The notes under the pieces are model-generated. The model worked only from the letters and a program-made list of their open reading frames with translations, had not been told where the DNA came from and did no database searches. A program made the position numbers and the translations under genes. A DNA stretch of 64,000 nucleotides, taken from positions 1-64,000 of the forward strand of contig CAXSBZ010000001.1 in assembly GCA_964236465.1 (NCBI GenBank), written 5' to 3'. Of the stretch, positions 16,417 through 24,541 are shown one piece after another; positions within the stretch are counted from its first letter, which is position 1; each line of letters opens with the position of its first letter. Source of the stretch: Mucilaginibacter_A sp964236465. Its GTDB lineage: Bacteria; Bacteroidota; Bacteroidia; Sphingobacteriales; Sphingobacteriaceae.

Positions 16417-19104
16417 CTACACCAACCCTGCCAAACCTTCTTCCAGCATCACAATTTTTGCCTCCGCATCAGCTTTTTTCTGCTGCTCGTTGGCTATGAT
16501 TTCAGCTTTTGCATTTTGTACAAAACGTTCGTTGCTTAACTTGGATGTTACCGATTTTAAAAAACCTTGTAAGTAATCCAACTCTTTTTGGATGCGTTCA
16601 CGCTCAGCTTCTACATCAATCTGATTTGAAAGTTCAATAAAAAATTCATCTGTTCCGGCAATAAAATTCACTGCTCCGGAGAACTTATCTTGGATGAAAG
16701 TAACCGCACTTAGATTTCCAAGTTTGGATAAAATGGGCTGATAAGTTTGATACTCAATTTCAGAATTGGATTTGATCGCAAGCGGCAAAGCTTCTTTAGG
16801 CGAAATCTGTTTTACATTTCTGGTATTCCTGATTTCGGAAACTACTTCTTTTATCGTACTAATTTCATTAAGCAATTTTAAGTTGATCGATCCAACTTTC
16901 GGTTGTTGTGCCACTAGGCAACAATCCAATTCTTCGCGTTCGCCAAACAAGTTATCATGCCACAATTCTTCGGTTAAAAAAGGCATAAAAGGATGAACAA
17001 TTTTTAAAATATTCTCAAAAAATGCAACTGTAGCTTTATAAGTTGCCGCATCAATTGGTTGCTGATAAACCGGTTTGACCATTTCCAAGTACCAGGCGCA
17101 GAAATCGTCCCAAACCAATTTATAAGTAGCCATCAATGCTTCGGATAAGCGGTATTGCTTAAAATTCTCTTCAATCTCAGTCAAAGCCTGATCAAAACGG
17201 TTTGTAAACCAGTTGATTGCAGTTTCATTTGGATTAGATAGATTTTGATCCGTTTCCCAGCCTTTTACCAGCCGGAACGCATTCCAAATTTTGTTGGCAA
17301 AGTTCCTTCCTTGTTCGCAATGGCTTTCATCAAACATCAAATCGTTTCCTGCGGGAGAAGAAAAAAGCATCCCAGCACGAACGCCATCTGCACCATATTT
17401 CTCAATCAAATCCAGCGGATCAGGAGAATTGCCCAACGACTTGGACATTTTCCGTCCAAGCTTATCGCGCACAATTCCCGTCAGGTAAACATTTTTAAAA
17501 GGCGCTTCACCTTTAAATTCATGTCCGGCCATCATCATCCGCGCAACCCAAAAAAACAAAATTTCGGGTGCCGTAACCAAATCATTTGTAGGGTAATAAT
17601 ATTGCAGATCAGCATTGCCGATGCTGTTTTTACCACCGAAAAATCCGGGATCAAAAACAGATATTGGCCAAAGCCATGACGAAAACCAAGTATCAACTAC
17701 GTCTTCATCTTGCTTCAAATCATCCGGTTGCAAATTAAAAGCTGCCTGATTAATTTTATTGGCTTCCTCAAAAGCTTCTTCCCGGGTTTTCGCTACTACA
17801 AATTGTCCGTTTGGTAAATACCAGGCCGGAATTTGCTGTCCCCACCACAGCTGCCTGCTGATGCACCAATCTTTCACATTTTCCATCCAATACTTGTACG
17901 TATTGATAAATTTATCTGGGATCAGTTTTACTTCTCCATCCAAAACATAATCTAAAGCAGGTTTGGCCATTTCTTCCATTTTGCAAAACCATTGCATCGA
18001 AAGTTTTGGTTCGATTACGGCATCCGTCCGTTCAGAAAAACCGATTTGCGATTTATATTCTTCAACTTTTTCCAGTGCCCCGGCTTCTTCCAGCAGTTTG
18101 GCAATTTCTTTTCTCGCTGCAAAACGATCTTTGCCAACCAAAATTTCTGCTTTTTCATTCAGCGTGCCGTCATCATTCAAAATATCTACAACCGGAAGAT
18201 TGTGTTTGATACCAAGATTATAATCGTTCAGATCATGCGCCGGCGTAACTTTTAAACAACCCGTACCAAAATCCATCTCTACATAATCATCCAAAATAAT
18301 CGGGATTTCGCGGTTAATCAACGGGATTACGACTTTTTTGTTGATAAAAGAAGCATAGCGTTCATCATTTGGGTTAATGCAAATTGCCGCATCGGCCATG
18401 ATGGTTTCGGGGCGCGTGGTGGCGATGGTTAGGTGTTGGGGCGATTCATGTTGGGGTGATTCATGTAAGGCCGATTCATGAATCGCCCCTACAATCGCAT
18501 ACCTAATATAATACAACTTTTGGTTCACTTCTTTGCGGATCACTTCCTCATCGGAAACAGCGGTTTTTCCCTGCGGGTCCCAATTGACCATGCGCACGCC
18601 TCGATAAATCCAGCCTTTTTTATACAGATGGATGAAAGTATCGATCACGCCTTCGCTCATATCAGCATCCATTGTAAAACGGGTTCTGTCCCAATCACAA
18701 CTTGCGCCTAATTTTTTAAGCTGTTCTAAGATGATGCCGCCATATTTCTCTTTCCATTCCCAGGCGTAGCTTAAAAATTTTTCACGCGAAAGGTCTTTTT
18801 TTGAAATGCCGCGTTCTTTCAGCATCGCCACCACTTTTGCTTCCGTGGCGATAGAAGCATGGTCTGTTCCCGGCACCCAGCAGGCGTTTTTACCCTGCAT
18901 CCGCGCCCTTCTTATCAAAACATCTTGGATGGTATTGTTTAGCATGTGGCCCATGTGCAGCACGCCGGTTACGTTTGGCGGCGGGATCACGATGGTATAA
19001 GGCTCGCGATCATCAGGAACGGATTTAAAAAACCCATGATCGAGCCAATATTGGTACCATTTAGCTTCGGTTTCTTTTGGGTTATATTTTGTAGGGATTT
19101 CCAC
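16417..19104 (-). CDS. valS: Valyl-tRNA synthetase
   Basis: Class I synthetase charging tRNA-Val, 895 residues. Seen are the HIGH-type box GVLHMGHML, the KMSKS loop GRKMSKSLGNSPDP, the editing-domain motif TIATTRPETIMADAA, and a C-terminal coiled coil. The frame is open to 19299, but the family start is at VEIPTKYNPKETEAKWYQYW; this places a GTG start at 19104, and TATTTTTG on the minus strand (19140-19133) lies just upstream. Residues about 204-223 hold an extra segment IHESALHESPQHESPQH encoded by a 15-base tandem palindromic repeat inserted ahead of the editing motif; normal family members lack it. Motif copies lie at 16842-16867 and 18331-18356. Confidence 0.95.
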   Translation of the reverse strand: MEIPTKYNPKETEAKWYQYWLDHGFFKSVPDDREPYTIVIPPPNVTGVLHMGHMLNNTIQDVLIRRARMQGKNACWVPGTDHASIATEAKVVAMLKERGISKKDLSREKFLSYAWEWKEKYGGIILEQLKKLGASCDWDRTRFTMDADMSEGVIDTFIHLYKKGWIYRGVRMVNWDPQGKTAVSDEEVIRKEVNQKLYYIRYAIVGAIHESALHESPQHESPQHLTIATTRPETIMADAAICINPNDERYASFINKKVVIPLINREIPIILDDYVEMDFGTGCLKVTPAHDLNDYNLGIKHNLPVVDILNDDGTLNEKAEILVGKDRFAARKEIAKLLEEAGALEKVEEYKSQIGFSERTDAVIEPKLSMQWFCKMEEMAKPALDYVLDGEVKLIPDKFINTYKYWMENVKDWCISRQLWWGQQIPAWYLPNGQFVVAKTREEAFEEANKINQAAFNLQPDDLKQDEDVVDTWFSSWLWPISVFDPGFFGGKNSIGNADLQYYYPTNDLVTAPEILFFWVARMMMAGHEFKGEAPFKNVYLTGIVRDKLGRKMSKSLGNSPDPLDLIEKYGADGVRAGMLFSSPAGNDLMFDESHCEQGRNFANKIWNAFRLVKGWETDQNLSNPNETAINWFTNRFDQALTEIEENFKQYRLSEALMATYKLVWDDFCAWYLEMVKPVYQQPIDAATYKATVAFFENILKIVHPFMPFLTEELWHDNLFGEREELDCCLVAQQPKVGSINLKLLNEISTIKEVVSEIRNTRNVKQISPKEALPLAIKSNSEIEYQTYQPILSKLGNLSAVTFIQDKFSGAVNFIAGTDEFFIELSNQIDVEAERERIQKELDYLQGFLKSVTSKLSNERFVQNAKAEIIANEQQKKADAEAKIVMLEEGLAGLV
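16842..16867 (+). repeat. Dispersed motif copy inside valS
   Basis: Forward copy, core CTACTTCTTTTATC, tail CTAATTTC. Confidence 0.75.
18331..18356 (-). repeat. Dispersed motif copy inside valS, exact core
   Basis: Reverse copy, CTTTTTTGTT then exact core GATAAAAGAAGCAT, within the editing-domain region. Confidence 0.88.
18436..18495. repeat. 15-base tandem palindromic repeat inserted in frame in valS
   Basis: Three units, TTGGGGCGATTCATG (18436-18450), TTGGGGTGATTCATG (18451-18465) and TAAGGCCGATTCATG (18466-18480), followed by the inverse half AATCGCCCCTACAAT (18481-18495). The centre CGATTCATGAATCG is a palindrome. Each unit equals five codons, decoding on the minus strand as HESPQ or HESAL, so the valS frame is kept. 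Confidence 0.85.
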
Positions 19105-19132
19105 GCGTGTATTTTTCAGCTTAAATAAAATA

Positions 19133-19140
19133 CAAAAATA
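19133..19140 (-). promoter_or_regulatory. Probable -7 element of valS
   Basis: TATTTTTG on the minus strand, 29 bases before the GTG start at 19104; it supports that start over 19299. Confidence 0.45.
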
Positions 19141-19172
19141 GGTTTTATGCTGATTTTTTGACGAAAGCCGAT

Positions 19173-19410
19173 CCCAAAAAAAGGTCGATAAAAGAAGCAT
19201 TAAAGTTGAGAATGAATTCAGCATCAATCCAAATTTACCAATCACAACATTTTTACAATTCAAAAAACCGGCATTGCGCTGGTTTATTCTTTTTTGCAAC
19301 AGTTATTAAATCATGATAAAACATTAATTATCAATACATTAGATGATCAATTCTAATTTTAGGTCGATAAAAACAGTATGCCATTTTTCATGATGCTTCT
19401 TTTATGATAC
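19173..19410. repeat. Three dispersed motif copies between valS and the M13 peptidase gene
   Basis: Reverse copies at 19173-19200 (exact core GATAAAAGAAGCAT) and 19352-19379 (TCTAATTTT, core GATAAAAACAGTAT), and forward copy at 19393-19410 (core ATGCTTCTTTTATG). The last two form an inverted pair 13 bases apart. The rest of this 359-base gap is AT-rich without other features. Confidence 0.86.
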
Positions 19411-19463
19411 TTTTTTTTATTTACTATATTTAACATTTAATTAAAACAGAAATTAATTTTTAA

Positions 19464-21527
19464 ATGATGAAATTGAAGTATTCAGGATTTGTAATTACGG
19501 GCGCGATTTTGCTTTCAGTCAATGTCATGGCCAGCATCGAACCAATAAAAGGTGCAAAACCAGTTCCGCCCAAAAAGTTTATTGACCGTGCCAATATGGA
19601 TTTGGCGGTAAAACCGGGAGATGATTTTTTTGAATATGCAAACGGGGCTTGGTTAAAAAACAACACCATCCCGGCCAAAGAAACCAGCTGGGGAAGCTTT
19701 ATGCAGCTGCGCGATTTTAATATCAACGCCGTGCAATCGCTCCTAAAAAAAGCAGAAGCTGATAAAAATGCGGCACCGGGATCAATAGAAAAACGCGTTG
19801 GCGATTTTTATGCGGCCGGTATGGATAGCGTTACCATTGAAAAATTGGGCTACTCTCCTATCAAACCGGATATAGAAAAGATCAACCAGATCAAAGATTT
19901 AAAAGGCGTTTTGGACGAAGTGGCCTACATGCGCACCAATGGCATCGGCTCGCCAATGTTTGGTTTTGGTATCGGCCAGGACAGTAAAAACCCGAACAAA
20001 ATGGTGGTCAATTTGCGCCAGGGCGGCACCTCTTTGCCGGATCGTGATTACTATTTGAAAAGCGATGCGCGCGTTCAAAAAATCCAGACGGCTTATAAAA
20101 ACTACATCGCAACCTTGTTTACTTTAACCGGAAGCGATGCGGCAACGGCACAAAAAAATGCAGAAACGATTTTCAATATCGAAAAACAACTTGCCCAATC
20201 GCAAATGAGCCGGGTTGAAATGCGCGATCCGCAGAAAACCTATAATAAGTTTGCCGTAGCCGATTTCAACAAAACCACGCCAACTTTAAATTGGGTTGAT
20301 TTGATGGCCAAAATGAAGGTAAAAGGCCAGGATTCTCTGCTGGTTGGCCAGCCTAAGTTTTTTACAGATTTGAATGGTTTGTTGACTGCTACGCCGGTTG
20401 CCGACTGGAAAACTTATCTGCAATGGAACCTTTTAAGGAATTCTGCTTCTTTGTTGAGTTCACCTTTTGTAAAAGCCAGCTTTGCTTACAGCCAGGTTTT
20501 AAGTGGACAAAAAGTGCAAACACCACGTTGGCAACGCATGTCATCTGCAACAGACGGCACTCTTGGCGAATTGCTTGGACAGCTGTATGTAAAAGAATAT
20601 TTTACGCCGGAAGCAAAAGCACGCATGGAAGAATTGGTGGGCAATCTGCGCAAAGCTTACGCCATCCGCATCAGCAAATTGGATTGGATGAGCGATGCCA
20701 CTAAGCAAAAAGCACTGGCAAAATTGAATGCTTTTACGCCCAAAATCGGTTATCCAAACCATTGGGAAACTTATACTGGTTTAAAAGTTAATCGTAATAC
20801 TTTTTTCCAAAACGTGCGCAATGCCAGCAAATGGGGTTATGATGATAATGTGAAGAAGTTGGGCAAACCGGTTGACCGTACGCTTTGGGGCATGACGCCA
20901 CCAACGGTGAATGCTTATTACAGTCCGGTGATGAATGAGATTGTGTTCCCGGCCGGGATTTTACAGTTTCCTTTCTTCGACCCAAAAGCGGATGATGCGG
21001 TGAATTATGGCGGAATTGGTGCGGTTATCGGGCATGAAATGTCGCACGGTTTTGACGATCAGGGAAGCCAGTACGATAAAGACGGAACGCTGCGCAACTG
21101 GTGGACGCCGGAAGACCGCAAAAAGTTTGAAGCCAAAACAGGTGCTTTAGGCAAACAGTATGATGCTTACACCATTTTGGATACCATCCACGTCAATGGT
21201 AAATTAACGATGGGCGAAAACATTGGCGATTTGGGCGGATTGAACGTGGCTTACACGGCTTTTAAACTAACCAAACAAGGCCAGGGCAACGAAAAAATTG
21301 ACGGCTTTACACCAGATCAGCGTTTCTTTTTGTCTTTCGCTCAAATTTGGAGAGGCAAGAAACTGCCGGAATCTGCTGCACAACAAGTGGTAACCGATCC
21401 GCATTCGCCGGAGCAATACCGCGCGATCGGTGCGCCTGTAAATATGGATGCCTGGTACACCGCTTTTGATGTGAAACCTGGTGATAAATTGTATAAGAAA
21501 CCTGAGGATAGGATTCGGATGTGGTAG
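19464..21527 (+). CDS. M13 family zinc metallopeptidase (neprilysin/PepO type)
   Basis: Secreted endopeptidase of 687 residues cutting small peptides. A signal peptide (residues 1-23) precedes the family opening DLAVKPGDDFFEYANGAWL. The zinc site is HEMSH in VIGHEMSHGFDDQGSQYD, with the third ligand in ENIGDLGGL and the substrate-binding NAYYSPVMNEIVFPAGILQFPFF ahead of it. The chain ends DRIRMW, the expected C-terminal Trp. Free-standing with its own upstream gap. Cellular substrate is unknown. Confidence 0.95.
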   Translation: MMKLKYSGFVITGAILLSVNVMASIEPIKGAKPVPPKKFIDRANMDLAVKPGDDFFEYANGAWLKNNTIPAKETSWGSFMQLRDFNINAVQSLLKKAEADKNAAPGSIEKRVGDFYAAGMDSVTIEKLGYSPIKPDIEKINQIKDLKGVLDEVAYMRTNGIGSPMFGFGIGQDSKNPNKMVVNLRQGGTSLPDRDYYLKSDARVQKIQTAYKNYIATLFTLTGSDAATAQKNAETIFNIEKQLAQSQMSRVEMRDPQKTYNKFAVADFNKTTPTLNWVDLMAKMKVKGQDSLLVGQPKFFTDLNGLLTATPVADWKTYLQWNLLRNSASLLSSPFVKASFAYSQVLSGQKVQTPRWQRMSSATDGTLGELLGQLYVKEYFTPEAKARMEELVGNLRKAYAIRISKLDWMSDATKQKALAKLNAFTPKIGYPNHWETYTGLKVNRNTFFQNVRNASKWGYDDNVKKLGKPVDRTLWGMTPPTVNAYYSPVMNEIVFPAGILQFPFFDPKADDAVNYGGIGAVIGHEMSHGFDDQGSQYDKDGTLRNWWTPEDRKKFEAKTGALGKQYDAYTILDTIHVNGKLTMGENIGDLGGLNVAYTAFKLTKQGQGNEKIDGFTPDQRFFLSFAQIWRGKKLPESAAQQVVTDPHSPEQYRAIGAPVNMDAWYTAFDVKPGDKLYKKPEDRIRMW

Positions 21528-21537
21528 GTTTTTGAAA

Positions 21538-21591
21538 AGGATTTTATAGTGGTAAAAGAAGCTCGTGATCTTTGGATTGCGGGCTTCTTTT
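21538..21591 (+). terminator. Terminator built partly from a dispersed motif copy
   Basis: AAAAGAAGC (21554-21562) pairs with GCTTCTTTT (21583-21591). The left arm is the core of a reverse motif copy (21538-21562, AGGATTTTATAGT then GGTAAAAGAAGC) whose last bases are CTC, not AT. Lies just after the M13 peptidase stop. Confidence 0.7.
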
Positions 21592-21637
21592 CTGTAGGGA
21601 TTTTTGTTAGTTTTAGCTTCACCATAAATCACCGTAT

Positions 21638-22114
21638 ATGAAAAAAATGTTACTTATTATTTTGTTTTTAAATGCTACTACAGCATTTGCACAAAATCAA
21701 TTTAAAAAGAACAGCATTTATTTAGAGGCTGGCGGAAACGGGCTTTTTGGTTCGTTAAACTACGAACGGCAATTGGCAAAAGAACCAGGTTTTGGCGCAA
21801 GAGTTGGTGTTGGTTTTTATACCGAAGATGCTTTTTATTTAACTATTCCTGTTAGCATAAATTATTTGTTCAAACTTAAAAACAATACTTCTTTTATAGA
21901 TGCTGGTTTGGGCACGACCTGGGCGAGGGTTGATGGCAAAATATTTGGTGATGCACCCTATTATGGGCATGGGCATTTTACAAATTTTATTCCAAGTGTT
22001 GGCTATAGAAAACAAACTTCAAAAAATTTAATGCTTAGGTTTAGTTTAACACCCGTTATCAATAATTTCGGATTCGTTCCATGGGCTGGTATTTCTTTTG
22101 GTAAGAGCTTTTGA
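21638..22114 (+). CDS. Small outer-membrane beta-barrel protein, function unknown
   Basis: Protein of 158 residues with a clear signal peptide (MKKMLLIILFLNATTAFAQ). The mature part alternates polar and hydrophobic residues in strands (SIYLEAGGNGLFGSLNYER, GFGARVGVGFY, MLRFSLTPVINN) and ends GISFGKSF with a terminal Phe, as in small eight-stranded barrels. No specific family recognised. A motif copy (core ATACTTCTTTTATA, 21884-21902) encodes the NTSFIDAG strand. Confidence 0.7.
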   Translation: MKKMLLIILFLNATTAFAQNQFKKNSIYLEAGGNGLFGSLNYERQLAKEPGFGARVGVGFYTEDAFYLTIPVSINYLFKLKNNTSFIDAGLGTTWARVDGKIFGDAPYYGHGHFTNFIPSVGYRKQTSKNLMLRFSLTPVINNFGFVPWAGISFGKSF

Positions 22115-22116
22115 TA

Positions 22117-22143
22117 CAATATTTTTACCGATAAAAGAAGCAT
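22117..22143 (-). repeat. Dispersed motif, exact core
   Basis: Reverse copy: CAATATTTTTACC then exact core GATAAAAGAAGCAT, in the gap before the DUF433 gene. Confidence 0.9.
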
Positions 22144-22181
22144 CAACAGTTTTCGTAACTTCGATAGAAAAAAATACAATT

Positions 22182-22412
22182 ATGAACTACGGCTCAATCA
22201 ACATAGACCCTGAAACCATGGGTGGGACACCCGTTTTTACAGGAACTAGAATCCCTATTCAAACCCTTTTTGATTACATAGAAGGCGGCGATGATTTAGA
22301 CGAGTTTCAAGAAGATTATTCTACGATTTCAAAAGAAGCAGCCATACAAGTTTTAAACATGGCAAAACAAACACTAACAACTGAAAAAACTTTGAATGAA
22401 AATTTTGCTTGA
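22182..22412 (+). CDS. DUF433 domain antitoxin
   Basis: Protein of 76 residues with the DUF433 pattern: INIDPETMGGTPVFTGTRIPIQTLFDYIEGG, then a helix-turn-helix-like DLDEFQEDYSTISKEAAIQVLNMA. DUF433 proteins are usually antitoxins paired with a DUF5615 PIN-like toxin encoded directly downstream with overlap. Here the partner is only a remnant (22396-22485), so this is an orphan. The frame opens earlier at a TTG (22098), but ATG 22182 fits the family. Confidence 0.85.
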   Translation: MNYGSINIDPETMGGTPVFTGTRIPIQTLFDYIEGGDDLDEFQEDYSTISKEAAIQVLNMAKQTLTTEKTLNENFA

Positions 22413-22485
22413 TGAAAATCTAACTTAAACATTTCAACTTCAAACCGATTTTATAAAACTTAGGACTTTAAAACATAATTTGATT
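22396..22485 (+). pseudogene. Remnant of a DUF5615 PIN-like toxin gene
   Basis: A frame starting at ATG 22396 and overlapping the DUF433 stop reads MKILLDENLT then TAA. MKILLDENLP is the typical opening of DUF5615 toxins, and the order and 17-base overlap are those of intact pairs. Beyond the stop the frame reads TFQLQTDF, resembling the family's next residues, and then runs into the next gene; the remaining ~90 codons are gone. A premature stop plus deletion is the simplest account. Confidence 0.6.
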
Positions 22486-22710
22486 ATGGAAACAACAATT
22501 AGAATAAACACAGACCAATTAACGGTTGATATAATAGAAGGCATCAAAAAAATGTTTCCACACAAAACGGTTGACATTACTATCCAAACAGCAGATGAAA
22601 CTGAATATATTTTAAGCAATCCTGCTTATGCCCGTGAGTTGGAGGAAAGAATGGCTGAATACGAAAAAAGAAAAGAAACCATAAGCTTAAAAGTTGATGA
22701 ACTGCTATGA
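22486..22710 (+). CDS. Antitoxin of a YoeB-type toxin
   Basis: Protein of 74 residues beginning METTIRINTDQLTVDIIEGIKKMFPHKTVDI, a short ribbon-helix-like N-terminus, and ending in an acidic/basic helix (YARELEERMAEYEKRKETI) of the kind that wraps the toxin. It overlaps the YoeB gene by four bases (ATGA), the standard arrangement. An in-frame TTG lies two codons earlier. Such antitoxins repress their own promoter with the toxin as co-repressor; that is family knowledge, not seen here. Confidence 0.75.
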   Translation: METTIRINTDQLTVDIIEGIKKMFPHKTVDITIQTADETEYILSNPAYARELEERMAEYEKRKETISLKVDELL

Positions 22711-22973
22711 GGAACATTGAATTTGTTCCTAAAGCATTTAAAGAATACTTATATTGGATTGAGACCGATAGAAAAACCGCATTAAAAATTGGCGATTTGA
22801 TTAGAGATATTTTACGTGATCCGTTTAAAGGTTTAGGAAAACCGGAAGCTTTAAAACATCAATATAAAGGTTTATGGAGCAGAAGAATTGATCAAGAACA
22901 CAGGTTAATCTATGAAATAACAGAAGATTCAGTCGTAATTATTTCGTGCTTCTCTCATTATCAAAATATTTAG
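22707..22973 (+). CDS. yoeB: YoeB/Txe family mRNA interferase toxin
   Basis: Ribosome-dependent RNase toxin of 88 residues. The catalytic set known from E. coli YoeB is in place: E47 (GKPE), R66 (QEHRLIY) and the terminal H84-Y85 (FSHY), with the conserved LKHQYKGLWSRRI between. Preceded by its antitoxin with a four-base overlap. This copy appears intact, unlike the related toxin at 25616-25879. Confidence 0.9.
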   Translation: MRNIEFVPKAFKEYLYWIETDRKTALKIGDLIRDILRDPFKGLGKPEALKHQYKGLWSRRIDQEHRLIYEITEDSVVIISCFSHYQNI

Positions 22974-22994
22974 TTTAGCTTCTCCTATTTCCCA

Positions 22995-23663
22995 ATGCTC
23001 CAACTCATCCAAACCGCCGATGGTTCCAACACCATTTTTAACTCTGAAATCGGCGAAAATTACCATTCCAAACATGGTGCCTTGCAAGAAAGCCAGCACG
23101 TATTTTTAAAATCCGGCTTGCAATATTTTCTATCGGTAAAAAAAGCATCACAAGTTTCAATCTTGGAAGTTGGTTCAGGGACCGGTTTAAACTTTTTGCT
23201 TTCTGCAGATTATTGCACGCAACAGCAAATCAAACTGGATTATGTTGGCATTGAAGCTTTTCCGCTCAATACAGAATTGATAAGCCAAACGGGTTACGAG
23301 CAATACATTAGCAAAGAATTGTGGGAAAGTTTCCAGGGCATGTATCCTTCTACAATCAACCACAAAGTAAAAATCAATGTGTTTTGCCAACTGGAACTGG
23401 TGCATCGGGAATTGCTAAATTTTGAATCGCCGCAACTGTTTGACATCGTTTATTTTGATGCTTTTGCGGCCGTTCACCAACCGGAAATGTGGAGCGAAGA
23501 AGCGATTGCACACACCGTTCTTTTTCTGAAACCCGGCGGCGTTTTCGTTACTTATGCCATCACCGGAAACCTAAAACGGCAGTTGAAAGCTATGAATTTC
23601 AAAGTTGAAAAAGTGCCCGGCGCGCCTGGCAAACGCGAAATGCTGCGGGCTACCAAATTGTAA
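22995..23663 (+). CDS. mnmD: tRNA 5-methylaminomethyl-2-thiouridine methyltransferase MnmD
   Basis: S-adenosylmethionine-dependent methylase of 222 residues finishing the mnm5s2U34 modification of tRNA. It opens with LIQTADGSNTIFNSEIGENYHSKHGALQES, the MnmD/MnmC N-domain signature, followed by ILEVGSGTGLNFLL (cofactor site) and the acidic DIVYFDAFAAVHQPEMW. It lacks the FAD oxidase domain of MnmC, as expected for MnmD. A degenerate motif copy lies inside (23121-23148) and an exact one overlaps the stop codon. Confidence 0.92.
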   Translation: MLQLIQTADGSNTIFNSEIGENYHSKHGALQESQHVFLKSGLQYFLSVKKASQVSILEVGSGTGLNFLLSADYCTQQQIKLDYVGIEAFPLNTELISQTGYEQYISKELWESFQGMYPSTINHKVKINVFCQLELVHRELLNFESPQLFDIVYFDAFAAVHQPEMWSEEAIAHTVLFLKPGGVFVTYAITGNLKRQLKAMNFKVEKVPGAPGKREMLRATKL

Positions 23664-23689
23664 TGCTTCTTTTATCGGCCAAAAATTAG
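23663..23689 (+). repeat. Dispersed motif, full length with exact core
   Basis: Forward copy: ATGCTTCTTTTATC, GGCC, AAAAATTAG. Its first base is the last base of the mnmD stop codon. Confidence 0.92.
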
Positions 23690-23763
23690 TTAAAATATGA
23701 CTTTAAGTAGATGTTGTAACATTTATTTGGATGTATAATTGTTCATCCAATAATAAAAACAAA

Positions 23764-24396
23764 ATGAGCTTAATACAAGATTTAAACTGGCGCTACGCCA
23801 CCAAAAGAATGAACGGACAAAAAGTTCCGCAGGAAAAATTAGATTATATTTTAGATGCTATCCGTTTGGCACCAACATCTTTCGGCCTACAGCCTTTTAC
23901 CGTTTTGGTGATTGAAAACGAAGAGTTACGCAAAAAAATTCAGCCTATTGCTTACAACCAACCGCAAATATTTGAAGCTTCGCATTTGTTGGTTTTTACT
24001 GCCTGGACGGATGTTACCGAACAACAAATTGATGCTTATATGGCCAATGTTGCCAAAGAAAGAGGTGTTGATGTTGCAAACCTGGCTGGTTTTAAAGGTT
24101 CAATCGCTGGTTTGGTTGAACGCCAAACTCCGGAACAAAGATCAAACTGGGCTGCCAGACAAGCTTATATTGCTTTTGGGATCGGGCTGGCTGCAGCTGC
24201 AGAAATGCAAGTGGATGCCACACCGATGGAAGGTTTTGATGCTGTTGGTTTGGATGATGTTTTAGATCTGAAAGCAAAAGGTTTGCACGCCGTAACCATT
24301 ATGCCGTTGGGCTTTCGTGATCAAGCGAATGACCAATTGGCGCAGGCCAAAAAAGTGCGCCGGCCAAAAGAAGAGCTGTTTATAGAAATGGCTTAA
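23764..24396 (+). CDS. NAD(P)H-dependent nitroreductase-family oxidoreductase (NfsB-like)
   Basis: Flavin (FMN) enzyme of 210 residues in the nitroreductase family. Visible are WRYATKRMNGQKVP near the start, the FMN-binding RLAPTSFGLQPF, the dimer-interface WAARQAYIAFGIGLAAAAEMQVDATPMEGFD, and KVRRPKEELF at the end. The substrate is not predictable; NfsB relatives reduce quinones and nitro compounds. The frame starts at 23731, but MSLIQDLNWRYA (ATG 23764) is the family start. Followed by a clear terminator. Confidence 0.9.
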   Translation: MSLIQDLNWRYATKRMNGQKVPQEKLDYILDAIRLAPTSFGLQPFTVLVIENEELRKKIQPIAYNQPQIFEASHLLVFTAWTDVTEQQIDAYMANVAKERGVDVANLAGFKGSIAGLVERQTPEQRSNWAARQAYIAFGIGLAAAAEMQVDATPMEGFDAVGLDDVLDLKAKGLHAVTIMPLGFRDQANDQLAQAKKVRRPKEELFIEMA

Positions 24397-24423
24397 GCTT
24401 GGTTTTTTAACTTAAACTTAAAT

Positions 24424-24456
24424 AATCCTGATGTTAATTGCGTCAGGATTTTTTGT
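24424..24456 (+). terminator. Rho-independent terminator after the nitroreductase gene
   Basis: Stem AATCCTGA (24424-24431) / TCAGGATT (24443-24450), then a T-rich run. Confidence 0.8.
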
Positions 24457-24474
24457 TTTTTAGAAATTTCTGTC

Positions 24475-24501
24475 ATGCTGTTTTTATCGATATAAAATCA
24501 G
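24475..24501 (+). repeat. Dispersed motif upstream of mazG
   Basis: Forward copy, core ATGCTGTTTTTATC, tail TAAAATCAG. Confidence 0.88.
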
Positions 24502-24541
24502 CGTGACCAAATAAACTTTATTTTTGCTTCAAACTAAAAAC

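Noticed and set aside
22098..22181. Upstream extension of the DUF433 gene to TTG 22098
   Set aside because: The extension overlaps the preceding gene and includes a motif copy; the family starts at MNYGSINIDPE.
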